The position numbers and the translations under genes were made by a program. The notes beneath the pieces are model-generated. The model was not told the DNA's origin and made no database searches. It worked only from the letters and a program-made list of their open reading frames with translations. Below, piece by piece: positions 23,101 to 36,433 of a stretch of 64,000 nucleotides of DNA. Source of the DNA: Acanthaster planci (taxonomy: Eukaryota > Echinodermata > Asteroidea > Valvatida > Acanthasteridae). Position 1 is the first letter of the stretch; every line of letters starts with the position of its first letter. The stretch spans positions 695,727 to 759,726 of the forward strand of contig NW_019091402.1 of NCBI RefSeq assembly GCF_001949145.1, read 5' to 3'.

Positions 23101-26100
23101 CAGCTGGTATACGCAGTGATTTTCCGCCCAAAGATTGCAGTGACGCTTGTGTGGGATATTTTCGAAGTATGCTTGTAGGTATAATTTTTAACCGAATAAA
23201 ATAGAAAATTTCAAGTGAAACTATCATACATGTATCGTTTCTAGTCTATGTACGCTCTTAAGTTCTTTTATGATTAAATGTTGCCTGAAAAAAAAACTTA
23301 TTTTCATGCACTCCTTTGAAAAGACCAGGAAGTCCTCTCTGTGCATTTTACCCTAAGGGTATACCATTATTAAGCAGCAAGTGTTGAGGATCAACCCAGT
23401 TTTGGGTAGGACATCAACTGAATACCGAACTCCAACAAAACCCTTTATGAGTTAATAAGAGGAAACTGAATATTATTTGAAGGAGTTGCAAAGGAAATCA
23501 ATATTAACGGTCATAGGCCAAAATGGTGCAGTTTCGGTCTTTCTTTTAATCAGGTATTCAATTATAATCTTCTTCTGGCAGGTCAAATTTGGGTTTGAGT
23601 CAATTAAGAGGGGGTGCGGTGCTGTCAAAGGGAATTTCACTGTTTTTGTTTTGTATTTTATTTGTTTATTTGTTTTCTTTAGCATACTACTAACCCTCCT
23701 TTTCAAAACAAAATTAAGCAGGCTTGTATCACCACTGAGTTTTAGCGAAATGTATGACTACCGCACGGGGGCGCTATTCAGACCAAAGAACCTTACACGT
23801 GCGGCACTCGAAACGGCCACGAAAACAATCCCGGCCAAATCTCGCTGCCCCCCCCCCCCGTCAATGTTGTCTCACATTGCGCGGTCTGTGCTCCAGCTAG
23901 AGATGTAACAACATTGCCCGGGGGAAACGAGGGCTACGGTGCCACCTGCGAAGGTATGCTGTGCCCCAACCATTTTGGCTGGGATTATTTTCGGATGACG
24001 GCTAACCTCTTCCCACGGCCTCTGCCAGTGTTACTGCTGGCGGAAGCATATAGAAGGCAGCATTAAACTTCATTTATTACTAAAGATACTAACCACTGAT
24101 ATCTCTGGGAAATGTCGAGATGTCACCCTAAGGTTTGTAAATGAAGAAATCCCTATATCAAACACTTGAAGAAGAGACCTGTTGAAGAGGCAGAGAAAAT
24201 AATAAAAAATAAGTTTAATTAAAATTTCAATTTTTTGAAGTATACTCGCATGTATTGTTCACGATAGTACTTAATTTTTCATTATGTGTCATTTCCTCCT
24301 TAAAAATGCATTTTCCCTACAGTTTAAAGTCTCTCATCCCGAAGAATGATGTTGATCAGTACTTAACGCGTGCGTCAGTGATATAATCCAACTCATTTAG
24401 GCTACTTAAAAACAACCTACAAATATGAAAGAATGTGTAAGATTTTTTTCGCAAATTTTCATTGAATAGTAATCTTGAAAAGTGAATTCCAGTTCACTTC
24501 TCCAAATGTGCACATTAACGGAAACTCGATCTGCCGCACTCGGGGTAGCTGTGCAGATGGCGTATCCAGCGGGGGAGGGGACTTCCAATATCAATATTTA
24601 CAATTATTTTATTTACCAAATATTAGCATCCAAACCGGAAATAAAATCAAGAATGTCAGGGCCGCGAGTAAGGCTTTTGATGTTTTTTCTCCCCCAACAT
24701 CATGTTGAATAAGCCCGAAGCAGCATTCGCTTCTGAATTTGCCCCCCCCACCCAAAACTGGATATGCCGTTGAAGTTGTGCTGTTAGTTAGGCCAATGAT
24801 GACGTAAAGTATTTCATCAGAACGAGGCCTACATTTAAATTACAATTGAGCTACCCAACTAGTATTAAGAGGCCGCTACCTATGGCAAATATACAAAATT
24901 CTGTGATGCAGTATACATGTAGTTTTATTGCTATAATGTGCTACTTAGAATTACTTGCACAAGGCCTATAGTTGAGTATTTATCACAGTCCAATTAGGCC
25001 TACCTGCTCTAATAAAGTCTTAGGCCTGCATCCAAAGATAGTAAGTATACAGTTAGGCAAATTATTTACGAATAATTATTATTACATCCAATATATCATT
25101 GCTAATTTCCATAAACATACTAACTTGGCTTAAGATCAAATTATGTTACCTTGGGCGTGTGTTTCCGGCTTGTCTCCTCACTTATTTATTTTGTCGCTTG
25201 TGCGTTCGATCTTTACAAATCTGAAACTTCTTCCGTTGCATTGTGGAACAGAGAAAGAACCGAGACAGTCAACAGCTGTTTACGCGACGAGAACAAACGT
25301 CTACCTGTACATATTTTGACTCTCGATTGAATTACAAGGAGCGAATGTCACGGGTGGAACGCAGCGTTGAAAAAAATCGATCACTGTACTTGTGCAATGC
25401 ACAAAAGGTTTTTTAAATCACTGTATACTCCTCAGATGTGTTACATTTTTGAGCCGAGCGAGCAAGAACTTCATAAGTCCGATAGTCTGCCAACATTCCG
25501 AACATACCTCTGCACATTTCAGCCATATTCAGTCCTTCTGCCCTGTTTTTTTTAAACTTGACAATAATAACACGTTTTACTTCATGTACTCATCAGCTCA
25601 TCGTGATCTCTCTGTATACAACCTGTGAACACGGGTCATTTTTAAATAATTTAAGGCTATCGATACATGATAACAATCTAATAGTTAACGTCACTGTAAA
25701 TCCTGAAAAACAGTAAGTCTTTACTTTGTGAATACTTAACCGGCTAACAGATACAACAATTTCTTGGGAAGGTACATACAACTAATGATGACAGAATTAG
25801 GGTGACATCTCCACTTTTAAAACATGGTATCAGTTTATAACTCAACAATTTTCTAAGAACTTCCCCACTTACCTCCAGGTCTCCGAGGAAATAAAACTTA
25901 CCGATGCTGAAAACTGCCGTCTAGATTTATTGGGGATATCATTCAGTAACAAGCAGCACATTATATTATCCAAGTGTCTTGAAATGGTTTCAGTATCCAC
26001 AACTTGCCAGATCAGATGTTCTTTCATAGAAATCTCAGCGCAGGCATGGCTGGCAGGCATCAGTTGAACTGTTCAAGGCCGAGTGAGTTCAACAGGTTGT

Positions 26101-27592
26101 ATAGGCCATGCAGGAGGACTACTTGGTAGACACATCCTCAAGTTCAGTCAATCACAGTTCATTCCCTTATCGTTATCCTCAGCACAGTAAATGTGGCCAA
26201 CTTTCTCAAAACATTCTTGGGGCAATGCTGCTCTAAAGCCAGCGAACGATTCGGTTCAAGTAAATGACGTTTAACTTAATGGAGTTCACCACCGTTCCAA
26301 ACTGTACGCGGCAAATAACAAGCAAACGAAGCTGCCGGTTCTGTCGAAACAAACATGTTTTCCGTCGGCAAACTATTCCGCAGTTAGGTCTACAGAAAGC
26401 ATAATTCTTGGTGGTCACACATAAGTATTCCAAATCACCAAAACATACAGAAACTCGGCCGCAAAATTCCCCGGGTGCATCGCGGTGAGACATGATAAAA
26501 AATCTGCCGCAATTAATGTAATTGTGAAATTTCTCCGCGGCGGGTCCGGTAGAAAGCGGCTGCTGCGGTCGTATCACTCAGGTAGACTTATCAATGCGCA
26601 AAAACTTTTAAAAAGACTTCTGCTGCAAGGATATATTTTTTGTGGGTTATTTTTAGCCTATAGTTAAATAATAAATAAAAAAAATTACCGACTTAAGCTG
26701 TTTACGTTTGATTTAAAAACTGGTGTTAGTTATACAAAGAAATTCATTCTGTTTTTCATCGTGCCAGCAAATGAGTGTCCACGACATACCCGTCATGCCT
26801 AACGAGCTTTCTCGAGGATGTTAATTGGACAGAAGAACTTAAATGAACACTTGGATTGGATAATTTCTGACAGTTATTAACACCACAGGCAGGCGGTCGG
26901 TCAAGGGTCCGCTTTGCAGCGTATGTAAATGCGCGTGTAGGACAGCGCATGCAGGTGAGAAAATATAGTGCTGCAATATATCTGCAGTACCTGACCAAGT
27001 TGAAGAAAATTGTTTACAAACACAAACAGAATAAACAATTGAAGTTATACCTATGCACTAATTTCTTGATTTTTTTTAAATCGTGGTTAAATTACTTGTT
27101 AACCACTCAAATTGCTTGGTAATGGAGTTATATTAAGATGACAGCACACTGTTTTAGCTACAGGAAAACATTTTAATAGGTATAGGGAAAGACAAGTGGA
27201 GCGAAAATTTGTTATGGCCGTGTTTTTGGTGAGGATTGTGTGTGAAGTTTTCACCCTCAACTTTGGTTAGCCCCTCCCATTTAGCACTACTACAGTGCCT
27301 GTTATACGTAATGACGTTTCACGCAAACAGTCTTCGCTGGAATACGGTTCGAAAAGCTACATGGAATTTCCAGCTTCTATCCACAAAAGTTTTCCGTAGG
27401 GAGTAAGTCCGAATACTACAACAGCACCGTTACAGTAACGAATGACCTTTGACCGTCTGTTCATTTAGCAGGTAGAAACAGCTGTACGGGATTTGCAGAT
27501 CGCAAGGGCAAGAAGGGGGTGGGTCTTCGTCCTGTTGCGTAAATTTGTTATGATACTTGTGCTCTTGATCGGGCTTGAAGAGATCGAAGACA
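20136..27592. other. Long gap between the TIR-SAM gene and xylose isomerase
   Basis: The first few hundred bases are the 3' UTR of the TIR-SAM gene. I recognise no protein in the rest. It contains an inverted-repeat element at 24559-24768. A CpG-rich patch near 26.45-26.57 kb looks promoter-like. On the minus strand, 25902 and 25872 have two good alternative donors (GTAAGTTTT and GTAAGTGGG), so an unannotated transcript starting near 26.5 kb and running left is possible; its 60-codon frame resembles nothing I know. The last 0.3 kb before 27593 should hold the xylose isomerase promoter and 5' UTR. Confidence 0.35.
24559..24768. mobile_element. MITE-like element, inverted ends GGCGTATCCAG / CTGGATATGCC
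   Basis: The left GGCGTATCCAG followed by CGGGGGAGGGG is mirrored by CCCCCCCCACCC and CTGGATATGCC at the right. It is 210 bp, non-coding, and built like the elements at 839-1118 and 10768-11002. Confidence 0.55.
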
Positions 27593-30500
27593 ATGTCTCA
27601 AGGATCGAAGGCCAAACGGGCCCGTTTATCGGCGGAAAATGACTCCAAAAACCATGAAGACTCGACAGAGTTTTTTAAGGGTGAGTGAGTGCATCTCTCC
27701 GTCCTTGCTCTATGATCTGTGGTGAGTGCTACTACCACTTACTAGCATGGATATTCCTCCATGATAGCACACCACAGTATGTCCCTAGGCAGCCGCGCAC
27801 TGCCGTGTGCATAGGCCAAGCTCCATGGTTGTGGTATGGTTGCGGAATGACAGGTGGGAAGAGATGCAGCAATCATGCTGAAATCGTGCAGAGATTGTTG
27901 GCTTCATTATGTCCAAGAAAAAGTGTTGGTAGACCTAAAGCATTACTTTGCCAGCACTGTTCCACTTTAATGTTGTCACTTGTCAGGGTTGCTTTTGCAA
28001 TTAGGCTCAGGCCAATAGCCAGGATACATGTATGATGTGGACTTCATGTTAACAGTAATTTTAATATAGTCATGGATGGTGGTCTTGTAATTTTATATTG
28101 AAGAACTTTTTCAAATTTCTCATATTTTTGTAGGTATAAGCAAAATTGAGTACAGACCCAATGCAGGACCCACCGATGTGCTGTGTTTTAAACATTACAA
28201 TGCTAAGGAGGTATGTGTAAAGTCACCATAACATGTTAAAATACATGAAATGTGTACATGTACTTGGCTGTGACATGTTGAAGCTTAGTTTCCAGTTGTT
28301 TTAGTTTGGTTCGTCTACCTACTCGTGAACTGCCATGTAAACGAATAGCTAACAGATGAATTTTTAACAGCCTCTGTAGATGGTGTTCAGTGAATTTTTG
28401 TGCACATGCTGGCGAAAATCAGAAGTTTGGATGGAGTGAGCTGCAACTGTTTTTAGACCTACAAGTTTTACAGGAAAGGCAGTCCTTTGCAACCACTACT
28501 TTGCATACCATTTAAAAGTTACAAAGTATCTCATCTATTCAGCTTATTTTTGTTAACCATTGCAAGTCATTTTGAACAACAGGTGTCCTCCAGGTCCCCA
28601 AGAGTCAGTGCCCCAGGGGTAATCACAAGATCAACAAGGCACTGTCTTTGATACCGGTTTTACTGAGGAGTTACATAATTCTTGGGAGGAGTTACATAAT
28701 TCTTGGAAGGAGTTACATAATTCGTTGGGCAAAACAAACACAGCCTTTCTCTGTGGCCACAGCTAACCAGCAGTTGGTTCTACTCTATGGTTTATCTCCA
28801 CACAGTTACTTTTTGCATCTATGTGCACTCACCATATACTTAAGTTTCTCTTGTTGAGATGTATTTGCATGGAGTCTGGAAGTCCCAGACTTCTTTAGGA
28901 GCGACCAACAATTTTAGTACCATTAGTTTACACTGCGTTAGATTTGGGTAATAGTTTCTTAGTGAGAATGTCCAGAAGCAGCATAAAAATGCCAGGTCAT
29001 TTTGTTCCAGGTCATTAATGGGCGGACGATGGAGGACTGGTTACGATTCTCCGTCGTCTACTGGCACACCTTCAGGGGAGTAGGTCTGGACCCCTTTGGA
29101 GCCCCCACCATCAAGAGACATTGGGAAGATGGTCAGTTCCTATTGTCCTGCAACCCTACCATAATTTCCCCACCCCTTTTATAATTCTTGGGTTTGTCCC
29201 GAAAAGATAATTGAGGCATGCTTCACTTTAGTCTTTAGCTCTGTTGTATGTACATAAGGAACAGGCATTATTGTTGTAGTCAGGACCTCTTAAGACCATC
29301 TAAAGACCCCACAAGACCATTATAAGAGCCCACAGGAATTCATTCCGAATTCAAGTCGGAAGCTTTCAAATGAATGGCAAGGAAAGCATTCTTTTGTTAT
29401 CTTTCTTTTCTTTACTTATGACCAGTCTTGCGACTGGTCTTAGGAAGGGTCTGACGTCAGGTCTTGTGATGGTCTCGACCCCAGCACCGTAAAGCAGGAT
29501 GATCTAATTTTTCCAAAACAAAAACTTGGTCTCAGAAAAAGTACAAGGACAGTTTGTCCTTCACTGGAGGTTTGGAGGGAATGTTATAAGAACTTGACTT
29601 AAGTATCAACCTGGAGAAAAGAGTAAGATTGCAAGAGCTGGTAGCAAGGGACACCTATCGGCTTACTGTCCAGTTTACTGTTGTCTTGAATAACACCTGA
29701 ACATGTTCATAAATGGCATTCATCAACATCAACATCGCGGAATGTTAATCCCTGCCATGCATGGCACTGCTAAAGCTTAACTTCAACCAACCTGTCTAGC
29801 CTACACATATTTTTTTTTCAAGTCTTGTTACACTTCTCAGAATGCTAAAGACTGTTTCTTAGTATTTATTTGTTTTCAGGATCATAATCTAGGCTTGTTT
29901 CAAATTATAAACGAATCAATCATTTGAAACTCATGTCTTCCTCAACCCTGTGAATTTTTGTTTGGCCCCTTGTAATATGTAGGCAGTGACAGTATGGAAA
30001 ATGCCAAGAGACGCATGCGTGCTGCCTTTGAGTTCTTTAGCAAGCTGGGTGTCAAGTACTGGACATTCCATGACAGGTGTGTTACTTGCAACTTTAATGC
30101 AAGTTGGAACGTACGAGTTGAAACAGTGAGCTCAGTTCTTTTGATGCCAGTACCTGCAACAAACGAGACTATATCTCATGGCTTATGATAAAAAATATCC
30201 AAAACAGTTGTCTTGAACGTTTGTGATCGCTGTCATTATCTTGCTCAGGGATGTAGCACCTGAGGGAGCCACACTGGAGGAAACCAACCGTAACCTGGAT
30301 GAGATCACTGACCTGGCCAAGGAGCTGATGGCCCGGACTGGAGTAAAGCTCTTGTGGAACACATGCAACTTGTTCTCCCATCCAAGGTAACTGGAAAAGA
30401 GCTTGGGTTGGGTGTAGCATGAGAATAATTTTTCTTTAATATTGTCACAGTGCATTTTTTTTTATCGTGATGAGCCTTCAGTAGGAGTTGGTACCAATTT

Positions 30501-33500
30501 AATGAAACTTGTACATGGACAGATTGGTCAAAGAAATGTTCACTTTTCCTATTGTGAGATTATCAAATTTAAAGGATTGAATTGAAACTTTGCATATGTA
30601 CCACTACTCAAAATGTGTGTCTTCACATGCGCACCAAATTTCAAAAAGTTGGTCATGGAATAGACGATCCTGCAGGTCTGGAAAGAAAAGGTTGTTAGGA
30701 TTAAATTTAGACTTTGTGCGAGGAAAAGTGAACATGTACTGGTTTGACATTCTGTTTTTGAGCATTTTGACTAATCACATCTTTTGGTTGTTGTGAATGT
30801 GAAAAAAAATCAATGTTGCCTTGGTCAGATACATGAATGGCGCAGCAACCAACCCCGATGCGCATGTCGTTGCGTACGCTGCGGCCCAAGTCAAAAAGGG
30901 ACTGGAAATCGGCAAGAAACTCGGAGCTGAAAACTTTGGTAAGGCCTGCTGTCAACGTCCAACTTGCCAAGAACATGGTTGCTGAGAGCAGAGATTCATC
31001 AAAGCAATTACTGTTCAGTTTAGGGAGTTATGTGATGAAGACCTCTGTTTGTTTTTATCAGAACAACACTGCTTAATTCCTGCTGTACACTGATGTGGCA
31101 CATAATCAAGAGTACATATACTCAAGTTATGATTTATTACTCAAATGAGTGACATTACATATACTCACATTTAGATATATTGTAAACTTCAGTCAGCTAG
31201 CCTACGGATGAAAAGTTGTGAGTAGTCCACAGCCCTTAATTATGTTATTTTGTTGGATAAATATGTCCCCGTATTCTGAAGTATGCCATGTTATGCAAGT
31301 CCCATATTTTGTCTCATCTTTCAGTCTTCTGGGGTGGTCGTGAGGGCTATATGAGTCTCCTGAACACCGACGTTCTCGCTGAGCTCACCCATGCAGCCAA
31401 CTTCTTCAAGATGGCCGTTGGTGAGTATTAGTTCCTGCTTGCTTTCAGACATTGTTGATCTGTTTATCAGAACGCTCGTTGAATAAATTCAAAGAATAAA
31501 CAGCTATGAGCAGAAGGTACAAATGCCGATATGAACTAGTCGTAGCATTTATTGTTGATTGGAGCAACATTCCAACATTCTTGACTTATTTGGAATACAT
31601 AATTGCCTTTTGCTTTGCTGCAGAATTTTAATTTGTTTTTCAAGAATTTTTACGTAGCTTCTATATTCAATTTTACAGATTACAAGAAGAAGATTGGCTT
31701 TGAGGGCCAGCTGCTGATTGAGCCAAAGCCTAAGGAACCAACCAGACATCAATATGACTATGGTAAGCTAATCGGTATCCTAAGGGATAATTGCTTTTAA
31801 AACAGGACGTTGAATGAGTATGCATTACCTGAGAACAAGCAGAGCACCACAGTAAATTCTGGTCATCAAATCAGTCTTTGAAATTAATTTCATGCTTAGC
31901 TCCCCCCCACACCATTTCATTCCAAACCCTTCAATTTCCCACACCCAACATCAAACTTGACTAACTGGAAATTAAGTCAAAACGAAAGCATTACTACCCA
32001 CACAAACAAATATAACTACAGGTGCATGTGTTTCAGTCTATATGAGAGAGTGTCTCTGAATGGGTTTGAGCCATCATTTCTTTATCCTTATCTCCCCCCC
32101 CTTTCATTCAGATGCGATGACCGTTATCGGATTCCTTCAACACTTCGGGCTAGCCGATGACTTCAAGATCAACGTTGAGCCTAACCACACGATGCTGGCT
32201 GGCCACCCATATGAGCACGACATTGTGTTGGCTTCCAAGTAAGTCCATGTCCTACTTAACAGGCTGCGACTGCAACTCATACACGTCTATGGGATATGGC
32301 TGTCAGCCGCTAGCTAGTGGCTTCCATCAGCCACTGCGCTATTGGCAGCGGTAGCCAAGCCATTTGGACACAGACTAGGTCTGAGAGATTTTAGTAGAGT
32401 AACTTTGGAAGCTCACGTCCTCACGTCAGAAGTTTGATGGGAAAAATATGGTATTTGATGAAAACACACTCAAGTGTATTACATGCATTAATTCAGATTC
32501 ACATGCTGTCCTGTGCTCAACTTCACATACACAAGTGCACGGAAAGCCATTTTGTGTCCTGTTTTCGGGGACACCCATGCTGCAATAGTGCCTGTTCAAA
32601 AAAATTATTTCTCTCCATGATCCATGGCCTGCAGGTTTGGAATGCTTGGTTCTGTGGATTCCAACACTGGTTCCCCTGACCTAGGGTGGGATACCGACCA
32701 GTTCCCCATGGACATCCGAGACACTACACTTGTCATGAAGGTATGGGGCAGGGTGGACATCCGCGATTCTCACAAAATGGCAGGTGATGCGCCGGTGAAA
32801 ACAGAGACCGTGGTGACGTACGCATGCATCAGCCAGTCCGAGGATCGGGTTACGCAATCTTTCCTTTGATCAGTCCATACACGCGCACTCGCTGCAGTTG
32901 TTCTACCAGCGCCACCCGCAATTTTGGGAAACTCCCAGATGTCTGTGCTCCCCCTTAGTGTAATTGGACAACCAGAATTAGAAGCCATTACTGTTGTGAC
33001 ACAATGCTCGTGGACAGGTGGTACGTGCACATTACATGACGCGTCAACCGGTAGAGTGGCATTATTTGCCAAATGCCCAAGCAGGTCAAGTGCAGTGCCA
33101 CAGCAGTTATGGCATCTTCTCAAATTAGTCTATACAATACTTCATTTATACTAACGATCCATGCTCACTTGACATGACAGTTCAAAGGATTGACAGTTGC
33201 TCTGTACATTGTATACTAATGGTAGTTTTTAATTCCAAATTGTCAATTGAGATTTGTCGTTTCACTTTCAAAATATTTATCGTGTGTGGTAACTTCCAAG
33301 TGTAGAATCCTATGTAAGTGGGTGGAAGCATTTTCAGAACTGTACCAACAAGAGTATTGAGTATGCTGGATCAAAATTGGAAGAAGGTAGATTTTAAGAG
33401 GATATGTTAGCAAAAGGTTATTCACTGTTTTAGTCCTGATTACCATCACAGGACCCTACTAGACCAACACAAGTTCAAGAGCTCTCGTCTGAAGCTATTT

Positions 33501-34654
33501 TAATGAACTGCAACAAAAGCCTTCCTTTGTCATTCTTCACCCTGTTACTTGTGACTGGTCTTGTATCTGGTTTCCTGATGGTCTTGACTGCATACCCGAG
33601 GCCGTTTCCTCTCATGTGTTCCAGGCTGTTATTGAGCAGGGTGGGCTCGAGCCGGGAGGCCTCAACTTCGATGCCAAAGTCCGCCGTGAATCCACCAACC
33701 TCCAGGACATGTTCATCGCCCACATCGGTGCCATGGATTCCTTTGCCAGGGGCCTGCGCTGCGCGGTCAAACTGGTGGCCGAAGGAGCCATGGCCAAAAT
33801 GGTGGAGGTAAAGAACGTCCTTGACTTGGGCAGTTTGTGGGTGCAGGGGATGTTCCCAAGCCTCATCCATGTCTGATAGTTTAGTGTAGTTTTTTACTTT
33901 CCTTGTTAGTGGTGCCTTGTAACAGAACTTGGGATAGTGCATGGATTCTTATAGAACTTGCGGCAATGTAAGATTTAGGTCATAAGAGACAGCTATATAT
34001 GTGGCAGGCCTGTAAGGAACAGGTTCGCTTGACTGATTTATTAGACTAAGAAGGGCTACATTTCATTACTTCGAGGGTTCAGTTATTGAATGCTTAATTT
34101 GAGAATCAAATGAATTCTTCCAAATTTTAGGACCGTTACAGTAGCTTCAAGGAGGGTATCGGTGCAAAGATCAAAACAGGGACAGCTACACTGGAAGAGT
34201 GTGAGGTAAAAAAATCGTTCAACTGTTGCTTGAGATCCATCAACCCTCTTTCTGTTGGTCCTGCTCCCTGGCTTGTAGTTTGAGTCATCAAAACCTATCT
34301 TGAAGGTTTGATAGTTATAGCTCCGAGGCATTAATAAAAATAGGTTATGAGATGGCGGATAGTTGGAGGTATAAAAGGAGCAAAATCACCAGATATTAAC
34401 CCTGACCCCCTGGAGTGTGAAAAATCATACGGAAATTGGAGGAGTCAAGACTGTTAGCTTTAGAATTTTTATCGCGTGGAAAAAATGCTGTTGAAAGAAC
34501 TACTATTGATGTAGTGCTAATATGCCAAGAGGAAAGTTGTCGACGAAGACATATTATATATTGTTTGCAGGACTATGTAAAGAAGCATGGAGCTCCATCT
34601 CAAATCTCGGGTGAACAGGAGAAGTACGAGTGTGTCCTCAACCACTATGTGTAA
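27593..34654 (+). CDS. Xylose isomerase (class II XylA-type), 13 exons, 460 aa
   Basis: Interconverts D-xylose and D-xylulose (and glucose and fructose) using two divalent metals. Exons: 27593-27680, 28134-28210, 29011-29131, 29983-30076, 30249-30386, 30829-30938, 31325-31420, 31679-31762, 32112-32238, 32635-32740, 33625-33807, 34131-34205, 34571-34654. Every junction is GT-AG and in phase; total 1383 nt. Signature motifs: FHDRDVAPEG (His125, Asp128) and [17 protein letters not shown] (Glu256, Lys258). NVEPNH gives Glu292 and His295, GSVDSN gives Asp320, GWDTDQFP gives Asp331 and Asp333, and LNFDAKVRR gives Asp363. These correspond to E. coli XylA catalytic and metal residues at a constant offset of 24, so the barrel is intact. 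The N-terminal extension ([11 protein letters not shown]) has no signal peptide, so it is probably cytosolic. Twelve introns exclude bacterial contamination. Few animals carry this enzyme; its physiological substrate is unknown to me. Confidence 0.95.
28665..28728 (+). repeat. 21-bp tandem repeat, three units
   Basis: GAGGAGTTACATAATTCTTGG repeats at 28665, 28686 and 28707, the last with small changes. It lies in xylose isomerase intron 2. Confidence 0.8.
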
Positions 34655-34958
34655 GCACTGACGAAGAATGCAGCGTGCTCCAGCACAATTGGTAATCACG
34701 ACAGGTGTTTAAATCAAAAGCCACTGAACAAGGCCAATACTTGCGATATTGTGTGAATGAGCTAGTCTGGTATTTCAAAAAGACAGTCTTTTCAGAACGA
34801 CACATGCATGAGTTGGCGCACGGCATTTCTGACAGACAACTGTGCATGCGTTCTACTGTTCCCAAATAGCCAGCCTCGAACACACTTCTATTTGGGCATA
34901 CGCTGTTGGAATACCGAACTGGGTCATTGTTAAAGATATCAATGAAAGTGTCTACCTG

Positions 34959-34964
34959 AATAAA
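34959..34964 (+). terminator. Likely poly(A) signal of the xylose isomerase gene
   Basis: AATAAA lies 305 bp after the stop codon. A GT-rich stretch (TGTGTGTTAGTGGGCGTTGT) starts about 20 bp downstream, as expected around a cleavage site near 34978. Confidence 0.5.
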
Positions 34965-34969
34965 TCCTG

Positions 34970-36433
34970 ACAGTTAAGAATGTGTGTTAGTGGGCGTTGT
35001 AGTTCTGACAAGGCATTCAAGATTCTGAGGGTTTGTCAGGTTCTCATGGGGCCAAGTTAGCAACAAATCAGGCGCAATAAAATTGATAAATCTGTGAGTA
35101 GGGAAAGATATACTACTAGGTATTCGAATTGGTAATAGTATTACCCAGATTATGATCATTTCTTCTTTATATCAGTCTTGCCCGTGATACCTGCAGTTCT
35201 AGCCATTACTATCCAAATAAATTAATTGCCTTTATTTTCTATGTACTCATTTTTTTTTTAGTGGTTAGAATCCAAACAGGTAGTTGTTTTTAGTTGTACG
35301 TTGTGCATGGGACCCTCGGGAGAATTTTGATAATACATTAATGTTCACACTGATATGAGGGAAAACTTGTAATACACTTTATCTTTGAGTCTAATTATGC
35401 TGAATGCAATTGATTCTATGCAATTGGAACTGCACCCTCAGATCAGAGTTGAACAAAAAGAGAGCTACAATAAATCCAAACTGCAACACTACAGTAAACC
35501 ACAGCCACTAATTTTATAATCTCGTGGTTGGAGGTTGTTCCATTTATTACGCTCACGTCTGGGCAATGGGGCAACTCTCCATTTACTTTGTACAGGGATT
35601 TGCATATTTTCCTCCTTTTTTGCTGCAACATGATAAAAATAACTGAAACCTTTTCGGTGTTGGAGATATTTACAGCACATAACAGTCAACTGCAAGGTGT
35701 ATGTTTAAAGCATCTTTTAATATTTTTGTGTTATTTACAAAATAAAAGACTTAGACTATTAAAAACAGAATATTATTAGTGCTATTTTTGGATATGACAT
35801 ACCTGTCTTCTCAGAAAGCCAATTACTGAATTGCAATTCTCAACAAACTGCGTGAACATTTTAGATTTTTGGAAGTGTCAGTTTATATTTCTCTTATAAT
35901 TCAGTACCTGATTTTTATTAATTATCCATGATCTTTCATTAAATTAACTTTTGAATGAAAACAAGTATCTACTTTGTGCAGAATCTCTTATTTGTGTTAA
36001 ACACATAATTAATGTAACAACTTTGTTCAAACTAATTTTTTTCTCAGAAAACATCGCTTTGCCTGTATTTGGTTGTCAAGTTTTAATGAATGAGTTAATC
36101 CAATTATTAGAACGGAACAAAATGGACAACAGTTCCTTTAAATTTCAGAAAATAAAATCAAGCACTGAAACAAGTGTGCTTTCAAACATTTTCGTATATT
36201 TTGTAATTCCCACCAAATTGCAAAGAAAAGGTGACTCTTTAAAAGTGTAAAAAAGAGGACAAAAACTGACGAAGGCCAAAGGTCTGAATCTGACACTTTG
36301 AGAACCACAAGCAAAATCCATCAGACATATGGAACATTAAAGTGGGGATGTTAAACATTGGTACTCTGCAGTTGTCAGTTTGATGACCCTCAGTTTGAAC
36401 TTTGACCTGACAGATCCCCAATGTAAACCGGAG
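34970..36433. other. Tail-to-tail gap between xylose isomerase and UCKL1
   Basis: AT-rich, with no recognised exon. The right part is the UCKL1 3' UTR on the minus strand. A candidate minus-strand poly(A) signal (TTTATT on plus) is at 35914-35919, among other AT-rich possibilities. No repeat family is recognised. Confidence 0.35.

Noticed and set aside
23477-23908. Plus-strand open frame of 143 codons
   Set aside because: Hydrophobic composition from T-rich sequence, no homology, no convincing splice or promoter context.
26233-26577. Minus-strand open frame of 114 codons in the CpG-rich patch
   Set aside because: Cys- and Arg-rich product of GC composition, without recognisable motifs. Kept only as a promoter-like region.
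29280-29485. Inverted repeat of AAGACCA / TGGTCTT phrases
   Set aside because: The arms match only in short scattered pieces; not strong enough to call an element.
33475-33942. Minus-strand open frame of 155 codons
   Set aside because: Antisense to xylose isomerase exon 11; no motif of its own.
27593-34654. Xylose isomerase as bacterial contamination
   Set aside because: Twelve GT-AG introns in correct phase, and animal genes and repeats on both sides.
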